Source: Clostridium sp. UBA4548 (GTDB lineage: Bacteria; Bacillota; Clostridia; Clostridiales; Clostridiaceae). From it: 64,000 nt of DNA. Of this stretch, positions 1-9,445 are shown piece by piece. Every line of letters starts with the position of its first letter. Within the stretch, counting starts at the first letter, position 1. The DNA lies in the NCBI RefSeq assembly GCF_002387895.1, contig NZ_DGLI01000044.1, positions 102,023 to 166,022 of the forward strand. Reading direction: 5' to 3'. Below the pieces are notes generated by a model. It was given only the letters and a program-made list of their open reading frames with translations, did not search any database and was not told the DNA's origin. A program made the translations under genes and the position numbers.

Positions 1-1298
1 TACTTACTAGTTGATACGAGCTCTTTTTTTAACATCTTACCTCCAACATAAGTAGTTCTATATACCTCTACTACATAGGACGCTTTACCTTCTTTTTCTA
101 CAATCATTTCACCATTAGTCAAACTTTCATCATGTGTTATATTTATTTTAGGCTCTATAGTTTTGATAATTTTGCTTTCTATGTTATACAAATTCCCTGT
201 TAAATCCACATTGGAATAAAAATTAAAACTCACCACTGAGTTATTTACAACACCTTCAATATAAACGGGAAAATCTGTATCATTCATAAATCTCAAGTCT
301 GAATATCCATAATATATCATTGCATCTTGACCTAAAGGTACATAAGCAATAGGCAGACTGTGATTTTTTCTTTCAACTACAGTAAGTTCACTTCTTATAA
401 CAGTGTTATACAAAGTTGTTGATACCTGACAAATCCCACCTCCTATGTCCTCTGCAAAATCATTTCCAAGAATGACTTTTGCGCTTTCATACCCCTTATC
501 AACAGTAGTTTTACCTACAATTTTATTAAAGCTAAAGGTATCTCCAGGCATTAGGAGAGTGCCATTTATTGTTTCTGTTGCTATCTTTATGTTATTAACT
601 CTTGATTTTGAGGAATTATAAAAAGAAGTGCTAAAGGAACTAATCTTAGTATCTATAGCTTTCAATTCTCTCTCTCTTATTTTAGGAATGTCCTCCTCTA
701 TAACCCCTTCAACCATAATTGTTTCTTGTGTATTCTTATTTATTTGTACAATTAGCTCCTTCATGATTCCATAGGTATTCAAATTTCTTCCTATGACTTC
801 TGGAGTTATTTTAAACTCTTCATCTATTTTTTGCACTTTAGCATCTACTGATTTTTTCTCTACTTTTTTCCTCAATTTTTCTATTGCTTTGTTAAATGCA
901 ACTTCATCAACCTTCAACTTAATTTGTAGCATAATACTTTCAGGCCATTTGATTAGCTTGTGTTTTCTAAAAAAATTCAGGTTTTTACCATAACTAAAGG
1001 CACTATTTATTTCACTCTCAATATCATAGTTAATGTTAAACTCCTTATAATTTGTCTCATATATTAAATCATCAACCTTAATAACAACTTTATTATTTTC
1101 TATATTTTTAGTTGAATTCTCTAACAACTTTTTCTTTGCTTCTATTTTATTTAATCCACCTATACTAATATTATTTACATACACTCCTGGGTATATTAAA
1201 TTTTCATATTTTTTAACTCTTAAATACATTATAGTGAGTGAATAAATTATAAATATAATTAGTGCTGTTACACCCCATAATAACCATTTTTTCTTCAA
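1..1298 (-). CDS. VanW family protein (3' end outside window)
   Basis: Reading the minus strand gives an open frame of about 432 codons that runs off the window edge, so the C-terminus is missing. It starts with TTG at 1298, preceded by GGAGGGG at good spacing; an in-frame ATG at 1313 lacks a ribosome site. Residues about 4-24 form one membrane anchor after a KKK stretch, so the bulk should lie outside the cell. The VanW domain is clear: PGDTFSFN near residue 250, GGGICQVSTTLYN near 283, and NHSLPIAYVPLGQDA near 305. Upstream residues 30-215 resemble the peptidoglycan-binding-4 type region common in these proteins. VanW proteins are named after a glycopeptide-resistance cluster but their biochemical role is unknown; nothing here suggests vancomycin resistance. 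Divergent from the M42 peptidase gene. Confidence 0.88.
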   Translation of the reverse strand, partial: MKKKWLLWGVTALIIFIIYSLTIMYLRVKKYENLIYPGVYVNNISIGGLNKIEAKKKLLENSTKNIENNKVVIKVDDLIYETNYKEFNINYDIESEINSAFSYGKNLNFFRKHKLIKWPESIMLQIKLKVDEVAFNKAIEKLRKKVEKKSVDAKVQKIDEEFKITPEVIGRNLNTYGIMKELIVQINKNTQETIMVEGVIEEDIPKIRERELKAIDTKISSFSTSFYNSSKSRVNNIKIATETINGTLLMPGDTFSFNKIVGKTTVDKGYESAKVILGNDFAEDIGGGICQVSTTLYNTVIRSELTVVERKNHSLPIAYVPLGQDAMIYYGYSDLRFMNDTDFPVYIEGVVNNSVVSFNFYSNVDLTGNLYNIESKIIKTIEPKINITHDESLTNGEMIVEKEGKASYVVEVYRTTYVGGKMLKKELVSTSK

Positions 1299-1450
1299 CC
1301 CAATCCCCTCCATAGTAATAAGTATATGAAAAGGAATTCTATTAAATTATAAAATTACTCTACTCCTTTTGGCAAAATTGTGATACCATAATATCAATAT
1401 ATAATATTTAAAATATTTTTTATTTTAAAATAATCAAAAGAGGTGTTTTT

Positions 1451-2491
1451 ATGAACTATAATTCAAGTCAAATTAAAGAGTACCTACAAAATATACTAAC
1501 CATCCCAAGTCCAACAGGCTATACTGTTAGAATAATGGATTATATAAGAAAAGAGCTTGATAAATTAAACATTTCCTATATTACTACAAACAAGGGAGCA
1601 GTAATTGCTACAATTAAAGGTAAAAATGAGGATTACCAAAAAACTCTTTCAGCTCATGTTGATACCCTAGGAGCTATGGTTACAGGAATTAAAGGGAACG
1701 GTAGATTATCCTTAACTCAACTTGGTGGATTTATGATGACTTCTGTGGAAGGTGAAAATATTACTATTGAAACTGCAGAAGGAAAAACTTTTGAAGGAAC
1801 AATTCAAACAGTAAAACCATCAGTTCATATTAGTGGTGGAGATGCTAGAGACCTTAAAAGAGTACCTGAGAACTACGAAGTTGTTCTTGATGAAAAAGTA
1901 TTTTCAAAAGAAGATGTAACTAATTTAGGAATTAACGTTGGTGACTTCATTTGCTTTGATACAAGAACAAGATTCACGGAGAGTGGATATGTAAAGTCTA
2001 GACACTTAGATGATAAAGCAAGTGTTGGAATATTACTTTACACATTAAAGTACATTGTGGAGAATAAAATAGAGCTTCCTAATACAATTAATGTGTTCAT
2101 TAGCAACTATGAGGAAGTTGGACATGGTGCTTGTGCATCCATTCCAGAAAAAACAAAAGAATTTATAGCAGTAGATATGGGTTGCCCAGGTCTTGATCAA
2201 AATTCTACTGAATACGCTTGTTGTATAGCAGCTAAAGATTCTTCTGGTCCTTATGATTTGGACTTAAGAGTTAGATTAACAAACCTTTGTAAAAAACACA
2301 ACATTGATTATAGAGTAGATATATATCCTTTCTATGGTTCAGATGCTTCTGCCGCATTAAGAGCTGGTTATGACATTAAAACTGCTCTAATAGGAGCTGG
2401 AATATTTGCATCCCATGGATATGAAAGAACTCATATGGATTCAGTTTTAGCTACTGTTGATTTAATACTTAAATACGTAACTGAAGAATAA
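1451..2491 (+). CDS. M42 family metallo-aminopeptidase
   Basis: A 346-residue cytosolic zinc or cobalt peptidase of the glutamyl-aminopeptidase/FrvX/YsdC group, usual length for the family. Likely ligands and catalytic residues are visible: H69 and D71 in SAHVDTLGAMV, D187 in HLDDK, the E221-E222 pair in YEEVGHG, D242 in VDMG, and a C-terminal His in ERTHMDSV (H328). These enzymes assemble into large tetrahedral shells that trim free peptides from the N-terminus, feeding amino acids to the cell. The usual GGTDA segment reads YGSDASAALRAG, a mild departure. The start has AAGAGGTG seven bases upstream. It is a single-gene unit closed by a strong hairpin shared with the convergent gene. Substrate preference cannot be told from sequence. 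Confidence 0.92.
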   Translation: MNYNSSQIKEYLQNILTIPSPTGYTVRIMDYIRKELDKLNISYITTNKGAVIATIKGKNEDYQKTLSAHVDTLGAMVTGIKGNGRLSLTQLGGFMMTSVEGENITIETAEGKTFEGTIQTVKPSVHISGGDARDLKRVPENYEVVLDEKVFSKEDVTNLGINVGDFICFDTRTRFTESGYVKSRHLDDKASVGILLYTLKYIVENKIELPNTINVFISNYEEVGHGACASIPEKTKEFIAVDMGCPGLDQNSTEYACCIAAKDSSGPYDLDLRVRLTNLCKKHNIDYRVDIYPFYGSDASAALRAGYDIKTALIGAGIFASHGYERTHMDSVLATVDLILKYVTEE

Positions 2492-2494
2492 TTT

Positions 2495-2523
2495 AAAAGC
2501 GTAGTGCTAAGCACTACGCTTTT
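2495..2523. terminator. Bidirectional hairpin terminator
   Basis: An almost perfect inverted repeat, AAAAGCGTAGTGCT followed by its complement, with A-rich and T-rich flanks on both sides. It lies 3 bases after the M42 peptidase stop and 35 bases after the stop of the convergent CBS gene, so it can end both transcripts. Confidence 0.85.
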
Positions 2524-2557
2524 TATATGAAATATTAAATTTACGGATAATCCTTTT

Positions 2558-3820
2558 TTAACTTGACCTTCTGATTTTCCTCTTCCAACTAGGTGATAAC
2601 AACTCATCTATAATATCATTCATTACTGCTACTCCACAAACCTTCTCTTCTTCATCTACCACTGGCAAAGAATAAAGGTCATATTTTACAGCTAACCCAA
2701 TAGCCTTCTCAATTTCATCAGTATCCCTAACTTTGAAGACCTTAGTATTCATAATTGATTTTAGCTTGCTATCAGGTTCAGATAAAATCAAATCCCTTAG
2801 AGACACAAATCCTTGTAATTTTTCATCCTTATCTATAATATAAATATAATGGGAAACCTCATCTTCTGGCTTTAATTCCCTCAAAATATTCATTGTTTCA
2901 GCCACGGTTATATCAATATTAAAGGAAATAAAGTCGGGATTCATAATACTACCTACTACTTCATCCTCATATTTCATTAAGTCTCTGATTTCATTTTCAT
3001 CTTCATCATTAATATTTATTAGTACTTTATTTGCTATTTCCTCATCTAATTCATCTAAAATATCAGCTATTTCATCATTTGGTACAAGGTCTAAAATTTC
3101 TCTAGCTTTGCTTTCACTTAACAAGGTTAAGATTTCTTGTTGTATCTCCTTATCCAATTCCTCTAATGTGTCTGCAGCTAAATCATTATCAAGACCTTCA
3201 ATTACTTTTACCCTATCCTCTGGGGAAAGATCAGCAATAATTTCTGCTATATCTGCTGGATGAAGCTGGCTCAATTTATTATATGGAGTTGTGAGTTGTA
3301 AACTATGCTCTGTCATTTCAAGGGACTGTACGCTTTCCCAAGTAACAACATTTTCCTTTGGATCTTTGCCAAACAAGCTGTATAATCTTTTTACTCCATT
3401 CTCAAAGCCTAACTTTCTTGCAGTAGCTAGGACCCCTGACTCTACCTCAACAACTTTGATTTCATCATTGCATTTAACAAGCTTTAAGTCCGTTACTTTA
3501 ACAATTTTTTTACCGTTAATATCCACAATTTGCTTATTCAATAGGTTTTTTGATAAGAGATAAGAATATTTTCTAGGAATTATATCTTTTACTTGTCTAA
3601 CTTTAATTAAATGATTTCCATTATGTTTATATACATCAATATCACGAAACTCAAAATTATATATATCTCTTCCTTTTCTTATTTGATATCCAATGGCCCT
3701 TGGATATCCACCCTCTGTAGTTACATATATGTCTTGAAGCTTTCCGATGCAGTCCTCAAACTCATCATAAACATATTTGTTCAAAAGGTTACTTAAGTGA
3801 AATTCTCTTAGTCTCTCCAT
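2558..3820 (-). CDS. Soluble PRC-barrel / MgtE N-domain / CBS-pair protein
   Basis: A 420-residue protein without membrane segments. Residues about 1-160 look like a PRC-barrel type beta region (YDEFEDCIGKLQDIYV), residues about 185-285 are the MgtE intracellular N domain made of acidic helical repeats (LHPADIAEIIADLSPEDRV), and residues about 290-405 are a tandem CBS pair (VGSIMNPDFISF... LYSLPVVDEEEKVCGVAVMND). In the magnesium channel MgtE these cytosolic domains sense Mg2+ and gate the pore; here the pore domain is absent. I infer a metal- or nucleotide-sensing regulatory protein. Such proteins often sit beside Nramp transporters in Firmicutes, but none is here. Start ATG has AGGAGGAA upstream. 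The preceding 530 bases hold a possible structured leader. Confidence 0.85.
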   Translation of the reverse strand: MERLREFHLSNLLNKYVYDEFEDCIGKLQDIYVTTEGGYPRAIGYQIRKGRDIYNFEFRDIDVYKHNGNHLIKVRQVKDIIPRKYSYLLSKNLLNKQIVDINGKKIVKVTDLKLVKCNDEIKVVEVESGVLATARKLGFENGVKRLYSLFGKDPKENVVTWESVQSLEMTEHSLQLTTPYNKLSQLHPADIAEIIADLSPEDRVKVIEGLDNDLAADTLEELDKEIQQEILTLLSESKAREILDLVPNDEIADILDELDEEIANKVLININDEDENEIRDLMKYEDEVVGSIMNPDFISFNIDITVAETMNILRELKPEDEVSHYIYIIDKDEKLQGFVSLRDLILSEPDSKLKSIMNTKVFKVRDTDEIEKAIGLAVKYDLYSLPVVDEEEKVCGVAVMNDIIDELLSPSWKRKIRRSS

Positions 3821-3879
3821 TGTTATTCCTCCTCTTATATGAAGGAAGAACTACAAAACTAATATATAAAAGCTTTAAT

Positions 3880-3973
3880 GTTTAGTAGCTTTCCTCCACC
3901 TATATTAAATTTTAAAAACTTTTTCGACTCTCTCATTGGAGGGCCACCATCCATTAAAACTCACCACCTAAAC
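3880..3973 (-). ncRNA. Candidate structured leader RNA of the MgtE-N/CBS gene
   Basis: Within the 537-base gap 3821-4357 the minus strand can form a closing helix between CTAAAC (3885-3880) and GTTTAG (3973-3968), and an inner helix between CCTCCA (3942-3937) and TGGAGG (3898-3893), with a G-rich strand between them (GGTGGTGAG, GGATGGTGG). It lies about 60-150 bases before the start of a gene with metal-sensing domains. I compared it by eye with the M-box, NiCo and yybP-ykoY classes and found no match beyond a short GGTGAG-like string. It may be a cis-regulatory RNA, or chance pairing. The remainder of the gap, 3974-4357, is AT-rich promoter DNA with nothing further recognisable. Confidence 0.3.
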
Positions 3974-4357
3974 TTTAAATCGTTTTTTATACTTAGAACT
4001 TCTTATTAGACACATAATGTCCATTATATTTATATAATCATTATATTAGAAAAAAACCATTTTGTAACTATATTATTTAAAAAAAGTTCAAATTTATTCA
4101 CTAGACCATATTATATTGAATTTTCACAGAACTATGAAGTTTATCTAATAAATCCTTTAAATTTCACTTTTACTTTAATATATTTGATTTTCTATTATAT
4201 TCATGTTCATATTTTATCAGTATTATGTTAAGATAGTTATATTGCCCAAAAGCAATAAAGTTAATTTACTTGGGAATGTATTATAATAATTTTTTAAAAG
4301 TTTATCATATGTTTTGATTTTAAAATAAATATTTTTTCTCCTACAGGAGGTGTTTAA

Positions 4358-6289
4358 ATGAATTTAAATAATAACTTTTTACCAACAAGCAAAGAAGATA
4401 TGAAGAAACTTGGAATTAATCAGCTTGATTTTATTCTTATAACTGGAGATGCTTACATAGATCATCCCTCCTTTGGTACATCTATTATTGGAAGATTACT
4501 AGAAAGTGAAGGTTTTTCTGTAGGCATTATCGCCCAACCAAAATGGGAAAATACAGAGGACTTTAAAAAACTAGGTAAACCTAAATATGGTTTTTTAATA
4601 AGTTCTGGAAACATAGATTCCATGGTTAATCATTATACTGCAGCTAAGAAAAAAAGAAGAGATGACTTGTATTCTCCCGGCGGAAAATCAGGTTTTAGAC
4701 CAAATAGAGCTGTAACTGTTTATTCTAATAGAGCTAAAGAAGCTTATAAGGATGTACCAATTATCCTTGGTGGAATTGAGGCTAGCTTAAGACGTTTTGC
4801 TCATTATGATTATTGGGATGACAAAATTAGAAAAAGTATACTTTTAGATTCTAAAGCTGACTTACTAATATATGGCATGGGTGAAAGGCCAATTATAGAA
4901 GTAGCTAATCTCTTAAGCTATGGTATGGATATTTCAAGAATAACCTCAGTTAGGGGTACTTCCTATGTTTCAAAGGACATATCAATGCTAAAGGATTATG
5001 TAACTCTACCCAGCTTTGATTCTATAATTTCCGATAAAAAAGCTTACGCTGAAAGCTATAAGCTTGCCTCTCAGGAGCAGGATGCTATAAGAGGAAAACT
5101 TTTAATAGAGCCTTATGACAATAGGTTCGTTGTTCAAAATCCTCCTCAACTCCCACTTACCACCGAGGAAATGGATAGAGTATATAATTTATCTTATACC
5201 AGAACTTATCACCCTTCCTATGAACCAATGGGTGGTATTCCTGCATTAAATGAAGTGAAGTTTTCAATTACTAGTCATAGAGGGTGTTTTGGAAGTTGTT
5301 CCTTCTGTGCTCTTACCTATCATCAAGGTAGAGTAATACAAAATAGAAGTCAGAATTCTATCATAGATGAGGCTAAATTACTTACTGATGATAAAGATTT
5401 CAAGGGTTACATTCATGATATAGGAGGTCCCACTGCAAACTTTAGACATAGGGCTTGCAAGAAGCAAGAAAAACATGGTGTTTGCAAAGACAGACAATGC
5501 ATGTTCCCTACTCCATGTAAGAATTTAATAGTAGACCACACTGAATATTTGTCCCTTCTTAGGAAGGTTCGTACTTTGCCCAAAGTAAAAAAAGTTTTTA
5601 TTCGTTCAGGTATTAGATATGATTATTTAATTCATGATAAAAATACAAAGTTTTTTGAAGAACTTTGTGAACATCATATTAGCGGACAACTAAAAGTTGC
5701 TCCTGAGCATATAAGCGATAAAGTTTTAACTCAAATGGGTAAACCTTCAAAAGAGGTCTATGAAAAATTTAAGAATAAATACTCAGATATAAATAAAAAA
5801 TTAAATAAAAATCAATTTGTTGTGCCTTACCTTATGTCAAGCCATCCTGGTAGTACTATGAAGGCAGCGGTTGAATTAGCTGAGTATATAAATACAATGG
5901 GCTATATGCCAGAACAAGTTCAGGATTTTTATCCTACTCCTGGAAGCCTTTCTACTGCTATTTATTATACTGGAATAAACCCACTTACAAAGGAAAAGGT
6001 TTATGTTCCAACAAATCAACGAGAAAAAAATATGCAGAGGGCTTTAATGCAATTTAAAAATCCTGACAATCATAGCTTAGTTAAAGATGCCCTGATAAAG
6101 GCTCATAGAGAAGATTTAATTGGTTATGACAAACGTGCTTTAATACCACCTGTTCAGTCAAAATCTAGTGGTAGCATAAAAAATAAAGAAAAGAAGTTTA
6201 GTAAAACCACTCCTAGTAGCCAAGTTTCAAAAAAGTCTACTGCTTCATCAAATAATAAAACTACCCATGGTAAAAAAAATAGCAGGTAA
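4358..6289 (+). CDS. YgiQ family radical SAM protein
   Basis: A 643-residue member of the YgiQ (UPF0313) radical SAM family. The [4Fe-4S]/S-adenosylmethionine site is the CFGSCSFC motif with C310, C314 and C317. The N-terminal part carries the family block with [10 protein letters not shown], typical of a cobalamin-binding-like or YgiQ_N domain. Other family signatures are [21 protein letters not shown] and [11 protein letters not shown]. The last 50 residues are a low-complexity Lys/Ser tail, a common species-specific extension. Function in the cell is not established for the family. The start ATG has CAGGAGGTG upstream. Transcribed alone; the terminator overlaps its last codons. Confidence 0.93.
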   Translation: MNLNNNFLPTSKEDMKKLGINQLDFILITGDAYIDHPSFGTSIIGRLLESEGFSVGIIAQPKWENTEDFKKLGKPKYGFLISSGNIDSMVNHYTAAKKKRRDDLYSPGGKSGFRPNRAVTVYSNRAKEAYKDVPIILGGIEASLRRFAHYDYWDDKIRKSILLDSKADLLIYGMGERPIIEVANLLSYGMDISRITSVRGTSYVSKDISMLKDYVTLPSFDSIISDKKAYAESYKLASQEQDAIRGKLLIEPYDNRFVVQNPPQLPLTTEEMDRVYNLSYTRTYHPSYEPMGGIPALNEVKFSITSHRGCFGSCSFCALTYHQGRVIQNRSQNSIIDEAKLLTDDKDFKGYIHDIGGPTANFRHRACKKQEKHGVCKDRQCMFPTPCKNLIVDHTEYLSLLRKVRTLPKVKKVFIRSGIRYDYLIHDKNTKFFEELCEHHISGQLKVAPEHISDKVLTQMGKPSKEVYEKFKNKYSDINKKLNKNQFVVPYLMSSHPGSTMKAAVELAEYINTMGYMPEQVQDFYPTPGSLSTAIYYTGINPLTKEKVYVPTNQREKNMQRALMQFKNPDNHSLVKDALIKAHREDLIGYDKRALIPPVQSKSSGSIKNKEKKFSKTTPSSQVSKKSTASSNNKTTHGKKNSR

Positions 6290-6302
6290 CCCCTGCTATT
6301 TT
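6276..6302 (+). terminator. Intrinsic terminator overlapping the ygiQ-like stop codon
   Basis: AAAATAGCAGG and CCTGCTATTTT pair perfectly around a five-base loop that contains the TAA stop (6287-6289). The left arm is therefore coding sequence for the final residues. A run of T with interruptions follows. Confidence 0.8.
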
Positions 6303-6440
6303 CATATTTTATGATTATTTAGTTATTAAAATATATTCACAAAAGACTTAATAAAATTTGTTCTTATGACTCTAGTATAATATTTATATATTGCTACATA
6401 AGTTTTTAATAAACCTGAAGTTGTTTTCCCAAAGTAAATA

Positions 6441-7745
6441 TTAATTTTTTTCTATATAATCTATATATTTATTAAAAAGTATATCCCTGCTAGTATATTT
6501 ACCTATATCTCCAGCTATACTCTCTTGGATTTTAAACTCTTTCTCCTTACTAAAGTCTATTACTATATCTGGTTTTATACTTTTTACGGTAAAGGACTGT
6601 CCTGAACCATCCACTAATTTACTATTACTTACTAGAATAGGCAGTTTACTCCTAGGCAAAATAAATAGAAATAAATCATCGTAAGTGCTAGTTTTACAAG
6701 TTATATTCTTGACTCCTATTATTTTCCCCAGGTTATTTTCTTTGATAAAATCAAGGAACATCATAGTTTCTGGAGAAACTTCCTCACTATCAATCAAAAC
6801 TATAACTTTACCATTGTATTTTTCTTTATTATATTCTTGTTTTTTCCAGGATTCATAAACATTAAACTTATCTTCTGTATATTTATTTTTTATTTCTTCC
6901 GGGTATTTTTGAAATAGATTTTTATAGTTTTCAAACTCATCATCACTTTTAAATGATAAATAGTTTTCATTATAGTTATTTTTTGCAAACACCTTATAAG
7001 AAGTATATTTCACCTCCCTTCCAACAATAAAATTTAGTATCTCTTGCAGCCCATCTACAGAATTATTCCCCCTGAAATCTAAAATCATGGAATCATATTT
7101 ATTAAGCATGTCCATATTTTCTCTAAACTCATATCTCCACTTTTCTTCATTGGGATTCACAACACTAAAATTCAATAATACAGCATTTTTACCCTCAACT
7201 GGATTTATAAAGCAGTTACTATTCTTATTTATAATCTCTATATTTGTTTCGTTCATTGAATTCAATTTTATTACTTCTTTAAATCCATATTTATCTTTAT
7301 AAAGTTTCTTCCAATAATCTAATTTTCTATATAAATCTTCGTATTCCATTGTAGTAATTGGCACAAATTTCGTATCTTTATAGTAGTTCTCTCCCATAAT
7401 ATTGTTTAAAGCTGCTACTTCACCATGCCCAGTATATAAATCACCTAGAATTTCATGTATATTCCTTAAAAACTCTTCATCACTCTTTGTTTTGCTTATC
7501 TTATAAATTAGGTTATTTTTACTGTTATAAAAATCCTTATGGGTTATTTCTTTATCCTCTTCAAAGTAAGGATAGATGCTAGTTAATACTTCTATAAGAT
7601 ATTTACTATCCTGTAATTTTTCTTCATAGGTAAGTTGTCCAATTGGCGAAAACCTATTATCCTTTAAGATTAATACCCCCAATATAATTAATACCATAAT
7701 AAATATGCCAAATATTATAGTTTTTATTTTTTTACTAACAGTCAT
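6441..7745 (-). CDS. Membrane-anchored S41-like (C-terminal processing) peptidase
   Basis: A 434-residue protein with one N-terminal membrane segment (about residues 9-27) and the rest presumably extracytoplasmic. The C-terminal half resembles the tail-specific protease/interphotoreceptor retinoid-binding domain of family S41: a beta strand with SMILDFRGNNSVDG (219-232), then KVIVLIDSEEVSPETMMF (313-330), where S324 takes the place of the nucleophile, then IIGVKNITC and KPDIVID. The N-terminal region (about 40-130) matches the helical cap seen in S41 family members that lack a PDZ domain. I cannot assign a substrate, and some such proteins may be inactive. SD AAAGGAGGG precedes the ATG. Stands alone, same strand as rsgA downstream in the window but separated by a terminator. 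Confidence 0.75.
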   Translation of the reverse strand: MTVSKKIKTIIFGIFIMVLIILGVLILKDNRFSPIGQLTYEEKLQDSKYLIEVLTSIYPYFEEDKEITHKDFYNSKNNLIYKISKTKSDEEFLRNIHEILGDLYTGHGEVAALNNIMGENYYKDTKFVPITTMEYEDLYRKLDYWKKLYKDKYGFKEVIKLNSMNETNIEIINKNSNCFINPVEGKNAVLLNFSVVNPNEEKWRYEFRENMDMLNKYDSMILDFRGNNSVDGLQEILNFIVGREVKYTSYKVFAKNNYNENYLSFKSDDEFENYKNLFQKYPEEIKNKYTEDKFNVYESWKKQEYNKEKYNGKVIVLIDSEEVSPETMMFLDFIKENNLGKIIGVKNITCKTSTYDDLFLFILPRSKLPILVSNSKLVDGSGQSFTVKSIKPDIVIDFSKEKEFKIQESIAGDIGKYTSRDILFNKYIDYIEKN

Positions 7746-7835
7746 ACTTCTCTACCCTCCTTTTGAATTTTATTAATACATAAATATACTCTCTTTTAAA
7801 ATTTATATGCACAATTGAACATATTTTTTAAAAAA

Positions 7836-7868
7836 AATCAAGCTAATATTCCCATAGTAGCCTGATTT
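7836..7868 (-). terminator. Intrinsic terminator after rsgA
   Basis: On the minus strand an AAATCAGGCTA/TTAGCTTGATTT hairpin with an internal mismatch is followed by eight T residues. It lies about 30 bases beyond the rsgA stop and isolates rsgA from the S41-like gene. Confidence 0.75.
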
Positions 7869-7896
7869 AAGTTTAAAATATTAATAATTACTTTAC

Positions 7897-8973
7897 TTAT
7901 TTGTTTCCTTTTCTTTTTGCCTCTTTATGAATTTTACCCCAGTGCTTTTTATATTCCCTTGCCAGTGCTTTATTTACTTTCCTCTCCATAAATTCTGCTT
8001 CTTTCTTTAATTTAAAATAGCTTTCTAATCTATCTTCTGTAATTACACCTTCTTCTATAGCCTTTTTAACCGCACATCCCGGTTCAGATTTATGACTACA
8101 ATCATAAAACTTACATCCCCTAGCAATATTACTTATATCTTTAAAGGAATCCTCTACACCTTCTATATTATTTAGAAGTTGAAGTTCTCTCATACCTGGG
8201 GTATCAATGATAACTCCTCCTGAAGGTATTAGTATTAGTTCTCGGTAAGTTGTGGTGTGCCTACCCTTACTATCACTTTCCCTAACCTCTTTGGTACCTT
8301 GTCTATTATACCCTAAAAGCGCGTTTACTAACGTAGATTTACCTACTCCAGAAGAACCAATAAATGCTACAGTTTCTCCTGGTTTTATATAATTTATAAT
8401 ATTATTAATCCCATTTCCAGTTAGAGAACTTATAGTAAATACTTCTATGCCAACAGAAATATTTTTCACTTCAGTAACTCTCATTTCTAAATCCTCACAT
8501 AAATCAGACTTAGTTAACACAATCACTGGAGTAGCACCACTATCCCACACAATAGTTGTATATCTTTCTAATCTTCTAAGGTTAAAATCCCCATTTAGGG
8601 CCATACATATAAATACCTTATCAATATTAGCCGCTATAATCTGTTCATCACTTTTCACACCAACAGCTTTTCTAGCTAATTTGCTAGTCCTTGAAATAAT
8701 TCCATGGATGATAGCTTCTCCAGCTCCATAGTCTTCTCTATCTAAAACTACCCAATCTCCCACTGCAGGATAATTACTTCTATGATGTCCTTCAAAGTTT
8801 AATTTTCCTGAGATTCTGCTATTAATCTCTCCTTTTTCTGTAACCACCTTATATAATGCTTTTTGCTCAATTATTACTCTGCCTAAATAATAAATTTTAT
8901 AATTATTATTTAGCTCCTCAATTACTTTATCCTTTAATCCATAATTATATAGTTCTGTAAAATTATTAATCAA
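7897..8973 (-). CDS. rsgA: Ribosome small subunit-dependent GTPase RsgA
   Basis: A 358-residue circularly permuted GTPase that acts in late maturation of the 30S ribosomal subunit. Domain order is as expected: OB-fold (residues about 25-110), then G4 TKSD (154-157) before G1 GSSGVGKS (206-213) and G3 DTPG (257-260), and a C-terminal zinc finger with C287, C292, H294 and C300. The length is slightly above the typical ~290-350. It starts with TTG at 8973, supported by GGGAGGAAA seven bases upstream; no nearer ATG is suitable. Monocistronic here, unlike the common clostridial position next to the Ser/Thr kinase and phosphatase genes, so this may be a second copy of the YjeQ/RsgA type. Confidence 0.93.
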   Translation of the reverse strand: MINNFTELYNYGLKDKVIEELNNNYKIYYLGRVIIEQKALYKVVTEKGEINSRISGKLNFEGHHRSNYPAVGDWVVLDREDYGAGEAIIHGIISRTSKLARKAVGVKSDEQIIAANIDKVFICMALNGDFNLRRLERYTTIVWDSGATPVIVLTKSDLCEDLEMRVTEVKNISVGIEVFTISSLTGNGINNIINYIKPGETVAFIGSSGVGKSTLVNALLGYNRQGTKEVRESDSKGRHTTTYRELILIPSGGVIIDTPGMRELQLLNNIEGVEDSFKDISNIARGCKFYDCSHKSEPGCAVKKAIEEGVITEDRLESYFKLKKEAEFMERKVNKALAREYKKHWGKIHKEAKRKGNK

Positions 8974-9088
8974 CGTTTATTTCCTCCCTTAATTTTGGGT
9001 ATAAAAATACCCTGAATTAGTCTATAACTACTCCAAGGTTTTAAATAAACATGTTAACAATACAGCAAAATACTATCTAACTTTTAAA

Positions 9089-9169
9089 CTATGTTAAATA
9101 AGCAATACCATTCTTGGAGTAGTAATTATTAAAATTAGTCCCAACAAAAATAACACCTAATTTTTTCAT
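9089..9169 (-). CDS. Possible 26-residue peptide
   Basis: A short frame on the minus strand begins with ATG at 9169, preceded by AAAGGAGTGATGTAAT, a strong ribosome site at ideal spacing, and ends at TAG 9089. The peptide begins MKKLGVIFVGTNFNN and has a short hydrophobic stretch followed by polar residues. No family recognised. Support is the ribosome site alone. The rest of the 8974-9445 gap is AT-rich and shows nothing else I can name. Confidence 0.25.
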   Translation of the reverse strand: MKKLGVIFVGTNFNNYYSKNGIAYLT

Positions 9170-9445
9170 ATTACATCACTCCTTTCATTTTCACTAATAT
9201 ATTTATAATACCATTTATTGAAATAAATTACAATAGCAATCTTTCAATTTAATCTTCATGCTTTTTTATACCTTATGAGTATAAAGTTTCTAGTGCTTAA
9301 TTTTCTCTTAGTTATTGAAATCCTATTAAAACTATTATAGCCAGGAATACTCACTATTTTGTCTAGCTTTTTATGATTATATAAAAATTAATTGTTCAAA
9401 GGCTTATACATAGCTAAGTTATCTCCTAGATGCTTACAAATTATA

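Noticed and set aside
793..993. Open frame on the plus strand inside the VanW gene
   Set aside because: The minus strand carries the complete, motif-bearing VanW protein; the plus frame has no ribosome site and is low-complexity (Phe/Ser-rich), the usual antisense shadow.
1..1298. Vancomycin resistance locus
   Set aside because: VanW-family domain alone does not confer resistance and no VanA/B ligase, VanH or VanX gene is in the window.
3291..3796. Plus-strand open frames inside the MgtE-N/CBS gene
   Set aside because: Antisense to a clear gene, without ribosome sites or recognisable protein features.
3880..3973. M-box (magnesium) riboswitch
   Set aside because: Considered because of the MgtE-type domains. 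Only a GGTGAG-like string is shared; the conserved M-box core strings are missing, so it is reported only as an unclassified leader.
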